The position numbers and the translations under genes are program-made. Under the pieces are notes generated by a model. The model did no database searches. It saw only the letters and a program-made list of their open reading frames with translations, and was not told the DNA's origin. DNA of 5,476 nucleotides, from assembly GCA_937926555.1 (NCBI GenBank), contig CALAZX010000256.1, positions 1 to 5,476 of the forward strand. Direction: 5' to 3'. How positions within the stretch are numbered: the first letter of the stretch is position 1; every line of letters starts with the position of its first letter. Below, one piece after another: positions 1 through 5,172 of the stretch. Source of the stretch: an uncultured Negativicutes bacterium (GTDB taxonomy: Bacteria > Bacillota > Negativicutes > Acidaminococcales > Acidaminococcaceae).

Positions 1-911
1 TGCCTTACGTGGAGAACGGCACTATCATCCTCATCGGCGCCACCACGGAGAATCCTTTCTTCGAGATCAACTCCCCGCTGCTGTCCCGGATGAAGATTCT
101 GCGGCTGGAGAAGCTGAATTCGGAGCAGATCCAGCAGATCCTGCTCCGGGCACTGGCGGACCGGGAGAACGGCTTCGGCCGTGACGGCGTCACCATCGAG
201 CCGGACGCGCTGAAGATCCTGGGGGATTTCGCCCAGGGCGACGCCCGCAGCGCGCTGAACCTGCTGGAACAGGCGGAGTTCATGCTGCCGGCAGGGCAGA
301 AGGAGATCACCCGGAAAGAGCTGAAGAGCATTCTGGGGACGGTGCTCCAGCGCTATGACAAGAAGGGCGACGCCCATTATGACATTGTCAGCGCCTTCAT
401 CAAGAGCATGCGGGGCAGCGACCCGGACGCGGCGCTGCACTACCTGGCCCGGATGATCGAGGGGGGAGAGGACGTGAGGTTCATCTCCCGCCGTATCGTC
501 ATCTGCGCGGCGGAGGACATCGGCATGGCGGATCCCCAGGCGCTGGTCATCGCCAACGCGGCGGCCCAGGCGGCGGATTTCGTGGGCTTCCCGGAAGCCC
601 AGATCCCCCTGGCGGAAGCGGTGGTCTACCTGGCCACGGCCCCCAAGAGCAACACCGCCTACAGCGGTATCCTGGCGGCGCGGAACGACGTGCGGAACCG
701 GGCCTGCGGACAGGTGCCCAACCACCTGCGTGACGCCCATTATCCGGGCGCAGCCAAGCTGGGGCACGGGACGGAGTACAAGTACCCCCACAGCTATCCC
801 GGCGCCGTGGTGGAGCAGCAGTACCTGCCGGACCCCCTGGTGGGAACCCGGTACTACCGGCCCAAGGAGATGGGCTACGAGGGACGGCTGCGGGAACGGA
901 TGAGAAAATAG
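1..911 (+). CDS. rarA: RarA/MgsA-type AAA+ ATPase, 3' part (start lies upstream of the window)
   Basis: The frame is open from base 3 to the TAG at 909-911, giving 302 residues of a family usually about 420-450 long. The N-terminus with Walker A and B is therefore outside the window. What is seen: a sensor 1 strand (GTIILIGATTENP, window residues 6-18), an arginine finger in SPLLSRMK (R29), and a sensor 2 GDAR followed by SALNLLEQAEF. Then comes the MgsA-type C-terminal oligomerisation region, with DKKGDAHYDIVSAFIKSMRG, a SRRIVICAAEDIGMADP helix and the conserved tail PNHLRDAHYPGAAKLGHG. Family knowledge: RarA is a cytosolic, tetrameric, DNA-dependent ATPase related to clamp-loader subunits and RuvB that acts at stalled replication forks. 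The key residues in view look intact. Arginine is mostly CGG, unlike alaS, which suggests modest expression. An intrinsic terminator follows 14 bases after the stop. Confidence 0.95.
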   Translation, partial: PYVENGTIILIGATTENPFFEINSPLLSRMKILRLEKLNSEQIQQILLRALADRENGFGRDGVTIEPDALKILGDFAQGDARSALNLLEQAEFMLPAGQKEITRKELKSILGTVLQRYDKKGDAHYDIVSAFIKSMRGSDPDAALHYLARMIEGGEDVRFISRRIVICAAEDIGMADPQALVIANAAAQAADFVGFPEAQIPLAEAVVYLATAPKSNTAYSGILAARNDVRNRACGQVPNHLRDAHYPGAAKLGHGTEYKYPHSYPGAVVEQQYLPDPLVGTRYYRPKEMGYEGRLRERMRK

Positions 912-925
912 ACGGCAAGTGCATG

Positions 926-957
926 GCCGGCGGTCTTCGGACTGCCGGCTGTTTTTT
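926..957 (+). terminator. Intrinsic terminator of rarA with UUCG tetraloop
   Basis: A 10-bp stem (926-935 with 940-949, one G-U pair) is closed by C(UUCG)G, a very stable tetraloop, and is followed by TGTTTTTT (950-957). The reverse strand has no T-run after the stem, so it should act only in the rarA direction. It separates rarA from the asparaginase unit. Confidence 0.92.
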
Positions 958-979
958 CCGGAAAAACGGCGGGGAAGTA

Positions 980-1008
980 GTGAAAAATCCCCCGGAATGT
1001 CGTAAAAT
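980..1008 (+). promoter_or_regulatory. Probable sigma-A promoter for the asparaginase gene
   Basis: TAAAAT at 1003-1008 is a good -10 box. A weak -35 (GTGAAA, 980-985, four of six consensus bases) lies 17 bases upstream. Transcription would begin near 1014-1016, leaving a leader of about 155 bases. It is the best candidate between the rarA terminator and the asparaginase start. The weak -35 lowers confidence and could mean activator dependence. Confidence 0.5.
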
Positions 1009-1018
1009 AGAGCAGGAT

Positions 1019-1132
1019 GCTGGAAACGGCAATGCCGTGAGACAGCGCAAGATGAAATGAACAGGAAACGCCACCGTATCCCGGAACCAGGGAGCGGAGC
1101 CGAAGGCAGATAGCAGGCCTCGGCAGCGGCGT
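1019..1132 (+). other. Candidate structured 5' leader RNA of the asparaginase gene (family not recognised)
   Basis: Read by eye, the predicted leader contains several nested complementary segments. Hairpin A pairs GCTG (1019-1022) with CAGC (1043-1046). A purine-rich internal loop (GAA/GAGA) follows, then ACGGC (1026-1030) with GCCGT (1034-1038). Downstream, ACGCC (1068-1072) can pair with GGCGT (1128-1132) and enclose two hairpins: TCCC/GGGA (1079-1082 with 1090-1093) and GCCGA-GGC with GCC-TCGGC (1099-1107 with 1117-1124, one bulged A). This would be a three-way junction. No T-run follows, so any control would more likely act on translation or RNA stability than on termination. It matches no riboswitch consensus I know. 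GC-rich sequence folds easily by chance, so this is only a candidate. Confidence 0.35.
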
Positions 1133-1168
1133 GACAGACTGGAATAAAAAACGCAAGGAGAATCTGGA

Positions 1169-2143
1169 ATGAAAAAAGTAGTGATTTTCTCGACCGGCGG
1201 CACCATCGCCATGAAACAGGACCCGGTGACAGGCGGACTGGTCCCCGCGGTGTCCGGCAAGGACCTGGTTGACGCCATCCCCGCCATGGCGGAGCTTGGC
1301 GAGGTGGATGTCCGGGAGTTCAGTAATGTGCCCAGCGGCTACATGACGCCGGAGATGATGTTCCGCCTGGCCGGAGAATGCGACCGGGCGGCAGCGGACC
1401 CGGAGGTGGCCGGCATCGTGGTGACTCACGGCACGGACACCCTGGAGGAAACGGCCTACATGCTGTCTTTGGCCACGAAGACGGAAAAGCCGGTGGTCTG
1501 CACCGGCGCTATGCGCGGTTCTGCGGACCTGAGCGCGGACGGTCCCGCCAACCTCTTCGGCGCGGTGCGGACGGCGTTCTGTCCGGAAGCCGCCGGCAGA
1601 GGGGCGCTGCTGGTGTTCAACGACCAGATCCACGCAGCGGAGCAGGTGATGAAGATGCACTCCGTCTCCTGCAGCACCTTCGCCTCCCCGGGCTGGGGTC
1701 CTCTGGGCTATATCTACAGCGACAGGATCGTGTTCCGTTTCCGTCCCGAGCGGGTGGAGAAGATCCGCCCGGAACGGCCGGAGTATGATGTGGCGCTGGT
1801 GAAAGCCTGCACCGGCATGGACGATTTCATCTTCCGTGCCCTGGCGGACCGGCCTGTGGCGGGCATGGTGGTGGAGGCTTACGGCTGCGGCAACGTGCAG
1901 CCGGCGGTGAAGAAAGGCATCGAGTATGTCCGCAGCAAGGGAATCCCCGTGGTGCTGGCCACCCGGGCCTCCTCCGGCAGAGTGGCGCCGGTGTACAGCT
2001 ACGAGGGCAGCCTGGCCTCCATGCGGGGCAGCAGGGTCATCGGGGCGGGGGAGCTCTCCTCCCATAAAGCCCGGCTGAAACTGATGTGCGTCCTGGGCCT
2101 GACCCGGGATATCGACGCCATCGCCGGTTATTTCGACCGCTGA
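1169..2143 (+). CDS. ansA: L-asparaginase, asparaginase/glutaminase family, cytosolic
   Basis: The 324-residue product should hydrolyse L-asparagine to aspartate and ammonia. Seen in the sequence: STGGTIA at 8-14 with nucleophile Thr12; VVTHGTDTLEET at 84-95 with Thr89-Asp90; AMRGSADLSADGPANL at 114-129; and Lys162 in VMKMHS. These numbers coincide with the catalytic Thr12, Thr89, Asp90 and Lys162 of mature E. coli AnsB. The C-terminal part carries EAYGCGN (236-242) and the KARLKL helix common to the family. The N-terminus starts directly with the first beta strand and has no signal peptide, so a cytosolic enzyme is inferred. The segment aligning with the flexible loop reads GGLVP (22-26), so the usual catalytic Tyr is Leu or Val. 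Start choice: AAGGAG (1155-1160) lies 8 bases before the ATG. No intrinsic terminator follows. Preference for Asn over Gln cannot be read from sequence. Confidence 0.93.
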   Translation: MKKVVIFSTGGTIAMKQDPVTGGLVPAVSGKDLVDAIPAMAELGEVDVREFSNVPSGYMTPEMMFRLAGECDRAAADPEVAGIVVTHGTDTLEETAYMLSLATKTEKPVVCTGAMRGSADLSADGPANLFGAVRTAFCPEAAGRGALLVFNDQIHAAEQVMKMHSVSCSTFASPGWGPLGYIYSDRIVFRFRPERVEKIRPERPEYDVALVKACTGMDDFIFRALADRPVAGMVVEAYGCGNVQPAVKKGIEYVRSKGIPVVLATRASSGRVAPVYSYEGSLASMRGSRVIGAGELSSHKARLKLMCVLGLTRDIDAIAGYFDR

Positions 2144-2163
2144 GGGCGGATTGGCGCGAATAA

Positions 2164-2192
2164 TTGACTTTATCGTGTATTTTTAATATAAT
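2164..2192 (+). promoter_or_regulatory. Strong sigma-A promoter of alaS
   Basis: TTGACT (2164-2169) and a perfect TATAAT (2187-2192) are separated by 17 bases in an AT-rich island within otherwise GC-rich DNA. Transcription should begin at about 2198-2200, giving a leader of roughly 92 bases before the alaS ATG. The near-consensus boxes fit a housekeeping gene with high expression. Confidence 0.9.
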
Positions 2193-2218
2193 TTTATAGA
2201 TAGTTTTCTCTATAAAAT
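2191..2218. promoter_or_regulatory. Perfect 9+9 bp inverted repeat over the alaS transcription start (candidate operator)
   Basis: ATTTTATAG (2191-2199) and its exact complement CTATAAAAT (2210-2218) flank a 10-base spacer, so the arms are centred 19 bp apart, near two helical turns. The left arm takes the last two bases of the -10 box and the dyad centre is near +5. Most of the left arm would not be transcribed, so this should act as DNA rather than as an RNA hairpin. Low complexity (AT-rich) is a caution. A repressor site, possibly for AlaRS itself, is inference. Confidence 0.5.
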
Positions 2219-2250
2219 GGGAAAGTGGGCAACCGTAAAAACGGCTGTCA

Positions 2251-2274
2251 GTGATAGTGATAAAGTGAGATAAA
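2251..2274 (+). repeat. Short GTGATA tandem repeat in the alaS leader
   Basis: GTGATA occurs twice back to back (2251-2256, 2257-2262) and a third, diverged copy, GTGAGATAAA, follows at 2265-2274. A small CCGT-AAAA-ACGG hairpin (2233-2244) lies just upstream. The stretch is purine-rich and unpaired up to the ribosome binding site, which may simply keep the site open. No function is assigned. Confidence 0.45.
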
Positions 2275-2275
2275 T

Positions 2276-2282
2276 AAAGGAG
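2276..2282 (+). promoter_or_regulatory. Ribosome binding site that decides the alaS start
   Basis: AAAGGAG ends 9 bases before ATG 2292, an ideal distance. It is 6 bases before the in-frame TTG at 2289 and 18 before ATG 2301. The protein from 2292 begins MKYMSGNEIR, which lines up with the start of Bacillus AlaRS as I recall it (MKHLTGSEIR). ATG 2292 is therefore preferred. Confidence 0.85.
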
Positions 2283-2291
2283 CGATTTTTG

Positions 2292-4916
2292 ATGAAGTAC
2301 ATGAGCGGTAACGAAATCCGCACCAGATTTCTGAAATTTTTCCAGGACAGAGGGCATCTTATGCTCCCCAGCGCCTCTTTGATCCCTCAGGACGATCCGA
2401 CGCTGCTCCTGATCGGTGCCGGCATGGCGCCCTTCAAACCGTTTTTCACCGGCAAGATGAAACCGCCTTCTCCCAGGATCACCACCTGCCAGAAGTGCGT
2501 ACGTACCGGCGACATAGAGAACGTGGGACGGACCGCCCGTCACCATACTTACTTCGAGATGCTGGGAGACTTCTCTTTCGGCGACTACTTCAAGAAAGAC
2601 ATCATCCCCTGGAGCTGGGAGTTCCTGACCAAAGAGCTGGAGCTGCCCGCTGACAAGCTGTGGATCACCATCCACACCGAGGATGACGAGGCATATCATA
2701 TCTGGCACGACGAGGTGGGCGTCTCCGACGACCGCATCGTGCGCCTGGAAGACAACTTCTGGGAGATCGGCAGCGGCCCCTGCGGTCCCTGCTCCGAGAT
2801 CCATATCGACCTGGGCGAGGAACGCGGTTGCGGCAGCCCGGACTGCGGCGTTGACTGTGACTGCGGCCGTTTCCTGGAGCTGTGGAACCTGGTGTTCACC
2901 CAGTACAACCAGAACGAGGACGGCACCTACACCCCGCTGGAGCACAAGAACATCGATACCGGCGCCGGTCTGGAGCGTCTGGCCTCCGTTCTCCAGGAGA
3001 AACCCTCCAACTTCGAGACGGACCTGATTTTCCCGATCATCGAGTACGCCTGTGAGGTGTCCGGCGTGAAATACGGAGTGGACCCCAAGACCGACGTGTC
3101 CCTGAAAGTTATCGCCGACCATGCCCGCAGCCTGGTGTTCATGATCGGTGACGGCATCCTGCCCTCCAACCTGGGCCGGGGCTATATCCTCCGCCGTGTG
3201 CTGCGCCGCGCAGTACGTCACGGCCGTCTCATCGGCATCGACAAGGAGTTCCTCACCGGTGCGGTGGACGTTGTCATCCGCATGTTCGGCGAAGTGTACC
3301 CGGACATCGTTGAGAAAGAGGACTATATCAAGAAAGTCATCCATATGGAGGAGAGCAGCTTCCTGAAGACTCTCCGCAGCGGCAGCGAGATGCTGGAGAA
3401 AGAGATCGAGGCGCTGAAAGAGGCCGGCAAGACCGTGCTGGACGGCGATATCGCCTTCAAGCTCAGCGACACCTTCGGCTTCCCCCTGGAACTCACCGCC
3501 GAGATTCTGGAAGAGCAGGGTCTGACCCTGGATAAAGAGGGCTTCAACGCCGCACTGGAAGTGCAGCGCCGGATGGCCCGCGACGCCCGTGACGACAAAG
3601 CAGGCCGTCCGGTTGTCTACAACGACCGCGATGTGGACGTGAAAGCCCTGAAAGTGGACGAGTCCGCAACCGCAGGCCGTATCGTGAAACTGTACCCCGC
3701 CCATGACGCCCAGCCGGTGGATTCCGTATCCGACGGCGGCGATGCGGCGGTTATCCTGGATGTCACCGCGTTCCATGCGGAAGGCGGCGGACAGCTGGGC
3801 GATATCGGCGAGATCAAGGCTCCCGCCGGCATCCTGAAAGTGACCAACACCAAAATGCTCCCCGACGGCGTGACCATCATGATCGGTACCGTGGAGGAGG
3901 GCACCCTGTCCGTTGGCGACGAGGCGACCTACACCGTGGATCTGGACCGCAAAGCGGACATCGCCAGAAACCACACCGCGACCCATCTGCTCCAGGCAGC
4001 GCTGCGCCAGGTGCTGGGCGACCATGTCAACCAGGCCGGCAGCTATGTGGGCCCGGACCGTCTGCGTTTCGACTTCTCCCACTTCTCCCCGGTGACTCCG
4101 GAAGAGCTGCGCAAGGTGGAGAAGATGGTCAACGACCAGATCCTCTCCCACCAGGCACTGGAAGTGGAGGAGCTGCCCATCGCCGAGGCCAAGGCCAAAG
4201 GCGCCAGAGCCCTGTTCGGCGAGAAGTACGGCGACATCGTACGCGTTGTCTCCGTGCCCGAGTTCTCCATGGAGCTCTGCGGCGGTTCCCACGTTGAGAA
4301 CACCGCTGATATCGGCATCTTCAAGATCGTCAGCGAATCCTCCACCGGCGCCGGCGTGCGCCGTATCGAGGCTGTGACCGGCCACGGTGCTGTGGAGTAC
4401 GTGGAGAGCATCGAGGACAAGCTGCAGAACGTGGCTGCCCGCCTGCACTGCCGCGTGGAGGACGTGGAAGAGCGTCTGGCCATGCTGGAGAACGAGGCGA
4501 AAGAGGCCAACCAGAAGGTGAAAGCCCTGGAGAACAAGATGGCAGCCGCCGAGGCAAGCCAGGCCAAAGACGCAGCCAAAGAGGTGAAAGGCGTCAACGT
4601 GCTGGTGCAGAAAGTGGCTGTGGCCGACGTTCCCGCACTGCGCAACCTGGGCGACCAGCTCCGGGACAAAGTGGACGGCGTGGTTGTCGTGGCCTCCGTC
4701 TTCGAGAACGGCAAGATCGGCATCCTGGCCATGGCTTCTAAAGAGGCTGTGGGCAAGGGCGTCCATTGCGGCAACATCGTCAAAGAAGTGGCCAAGCTCT
4801 GCGGCGGTGGCGGTGGCGGCCGTCCTGACATGGCACAGGCAGGCGCCAAGGATCCGGACAAACTGGATGACGCGCTGAAAGCCGCCTGGGATGTCATCGA
4901 AGGCCAGATTCACTGA
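2292..4916 (+). CDS. alaS: Alanine--tRNA ligase (AlaRS), full length
   Basis: A class II aminoacyl-tRNA synthetase that charges tRNA-Ala in the cytosol; 874 residues, close to the usual 870-880. Order of parts: a class II core with the motif 2 region (CVRTGD, then RTARHHTYFEMLGDFSFGDY, about 69-99) and motif 3 DTGAGLERLASVLQ (222-235); a helical tRNA-binding part with LRRVLRRAVRHGRLIG (300-315); an editing domain with zinc motifs HTATH (His561, His565) and CGGSH (Cys663, His667), within three residues of the E. coli positions; a coiled coil of about 725-758; and a C-terminal DHHA1-like domain with a six-Gly stretch before RPDMAQAGAKDPDKL. All hallmark residues are intact, so editing of Ser- and Gly-tRNA-Ala is expected. 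A Cys-rich insert (Cys180, 185, 189, 191) precedes RFLELWNLVF. Arginine is mostly CGT/CGC and lysine often AAA, unlike rarA, which fits high expression. It has its own promoter; no T-box leader is present. Confidence 0.98.
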   Translation: MKYMSGNEIRTRFLKFFQDRGHLMLPSASLIPQDDPTLLLIGAGMAPFKPFFTGKMKPPSPRITTCQKCVRTGDIENVGRTARHHTYFEMLGDFSFGDYFKKDIIPWSWEFLTKELELPADKLWITIHTEDDEAYHIWHDEVGVSDDRIVRLEDNFWEIGSGPCGPCSEIHIDLGEERGCGSPDCGVDCDCGRFLELWNLVFTQYNQNEDGTYTPLEHKNIDTGAGLERLASVLQEKPSNFETDLIFPIIEYACEVSGVKYGVDPKTDVSLKVIADHARSLVFMIGDGILPSNLGRGYILRRVLRRAVRHGRLIGIDKEFLTGAVDVVIRMFGEVYPDIVEKEDYIKKVIHMEESSFLKTLRSGSEMLEKEIEALKEAGKTVLDGDIAFKLSDTFGFPLELTAEILEEQGLTLDKEGFNAALEVQRRMARDARDDKAGRPVVYNDRDVDVKALKVDESATAGRIVKLYPAHDAQPVDSVSDGGDAAVILDVTAFHAEGGGQLGDIGEIKAPAGILKVTNTKMLPDGVTIMIGTVEEGTLSVGDEATYTVDLDRKADIARNHTATHLLQAALRQVLGDHVNQAGSYVGPDRLRFDFSHFSPVTPEELRKVEKMVNDQILSHQALEVEELPIAEAKAKGARALFGEKYGDIVRVVSVPEFSMELCGGSHVENTADIGIFKIVSESSTGAGVRRIEAVTGHGAVEYVESIEDKLQNVAARLHCRVEDVEERLAMLENEAKEANQKVKALENKMAAAEASQAKDAAKEVKGVNVLVQKVAVADVPALRNLGDQLRDKVDGVVVVASVFENGKIGILAMASKEAVGKGVHCGNIVKEVAKLCGGGGGGRPDMAQAGAKDPDKLDDALKAAWDVIEGQIH

Positions 4917-4934
4917 TTTATCACAGAAACGGCA

Positions 4935-4963
4935 TTGACGGGGAAGCCCCCCGTTGCTAGAAT
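4935..4963 (+). promoter_or_regulatory. Sigma-A promoter of the crcB unit with extended -10
   Basis: TTGACG (4935-4940) and TAGAAT (4958-4963) are 17 bases apart, and TGC precedes the -10, giving an extended -10 element (TGnTAGAAT). The -35 starts only 19 bases after the alaS stop. Transcription should begin near 4970, giving a leader of about 200 bases that carries the riboswitch. A 6-bp inverted repeat lies in the spacer (ACGGGG 4938-4943 with CCCCGT 4949-4954). Confidence 0.85.
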
Positions 4964-4980
4964 ACAGGTGTGAGAGGCTC

Positions 4981-5044
4981 CGGAAGGGGCCTTCCGCACT
5001 GACCGCGGCAAGCCATAGCGGCCCGCGTATGCCGGTATGCCGGC
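4981..5044 (+). other. Hairpin-rich 5' extension of the crcB leader, upstream of the aptamer
   Basis: Between the predicted transcription start and the aptamer are three possible hairpins: CGGAAG/CTTCCG with a GGGC loop (4981-4996); CGCGG/CCGCG (5004-5008 with 5023-5027, with a competing CCGC/GCGG pairing); and GCCGG/CCGGC with a TATG loop (5031-5044), which ends one base before the aptamer's first stem. None is followed by a T-run. They may act as insulating or stabilising stems. No known RNA family was recognised and function is unassigned. Confidence 0.4.
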
Positions 5045-5045
5045 G

Positions 5046-5103
5046 CCGGGAATGAAGTGCTCCCGGGTCTACGGACAGAATCGCGAAAGCTGATGACTTC
5101 TAT
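5046..5103 (+). promoter_or_regulatory. Fluoride riboswitch aptamer (crcB motif)
   Basis: The segment follows the crcB-motif pattern. The first stem CCGGGA/TCCCGG (5046-5051 with 5061-5066) has an ATGAAGTGC loop. The loop's GAAGT (5054-5058) can form the family's pseudoknot with ACTTC (5096-5100). The hallmark GCTGATGACTTCTAT (5089-5103) is present, preceded by AATCGC and a GAAA loop (5079-5088). A small extra hairpin, GTC-TACG-GAC (5067-5076), lies between the two stem regions. Established knowledge: the family binds fluoride with Mg2+ and turns on fluoride-resistance genes. Here it precedes crcB, so the assignment is supported by both motif and context. The 3' part of the aptamer is also the 5' part of a terminator, giving a transcriptional on-switch. 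Confidence 0.93.
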
Positions 5104-5130
5104 CCCCGGATAGGAGCATCAGCTTTTTTT
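5088..5130 (+). terminator. Fluoride-controlled intrinsic terminator (expression platform)
   Basis: AGCTGATG (5088-5095) pairs exactly with CATCAGCT (5117-5124). After one bulged A, CTTCTATC pairs with GATAGGAG (one T-G pair), and a run of seven T (5124-5130) follows. The left arm uses the aptamer's GCTGATGACTTC, including the pseudoknot strand. Aptamer and terminator are thus mutually exclusive: fluoride-bound RNA should read through to crcB and free RNA should terminate. Confidence 0.93.
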
Positions 5131-5172
5131 ATCGCTCCGTTCCGGGCCGGTATACCAAGGAGGATGATTGAC

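Noticed and set aside
1018..1113. Small open frames in the ansA leader: ATG at 1018 (7 codons) and ATG at 1057 (18 codons, Arg-rich).
   Set aside because: Neither has a convincing ribosome binding site at the right distance, neither is rich in Asn or Asp, and no attenuator terminator follows, so a leader peptide is not supported.
960..1168. Possibility that the rarA-ansA gap encodes a free small RNA such as 6S RNA.
   Set aside because: There is no long rod-like pairing between the two ends, no central bubble and no terminator before ansA. A leader of ansA explains it better.
875..2065. A long reverse-strand open frame (about 396 codons) opposite the asparaginase gene and its leader.
   Set aside because: It overlaps a clear asparaginase gene, is His/Arg-rich without domain features, and has no start signals. 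It is a shadow of the coding strand.
2123..2143. CGGT...ACCG hairpin at the end of ansA considered as a terminator.
   Set aside because: Only 4 bp with a 7-base loop and no T-run downstream.
2289..2291. TTG as the alaS start codon.
   Set aside because: ATG 2292 follows directly, has better spacing from AAAGGAG and matches the family N-terminus.
4801..4820. Run of GG pairs (GGCGGTGGCGGTGG) as a possible G-quadruplex.
   Set aside because: It encodes the conserved Gly stretch of the AlaRS C-terminal domain; two-tier GG runs are weak and are explained by the protein sequence.
2037..4913. A very long open frame (about 950 codons) on the reverse strand across alaS.
   Set aside because: It mirrors alaS codon by codon, has a His/Val/Leu-rich composition with no recognisable motif, and lacks a promoter or ribosome site. 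It is explained by GC-biased codon use in the real gene, whose catalytic and editing motifs are all present.
4929..4955. Inverted repeat after alaS considered as its intrinsic terminator.
   Set aside because: The stem is followed by TGCTAGAAT, with no U-run, and it overlaps the crcB promoter. No intrinsic terminator for alaS can be supported.
4997..5010. ACCGCGG in the crcB leader, resembling part of the T-box sequence.
   Set aside because: Only the ACCGCG core matches. The TGGN part, the specifier stem and the tRNA-dependent terminator layout are absent, and the true switch downstream is the fluoride riboswitch. A chance match in GC-rich DNA.
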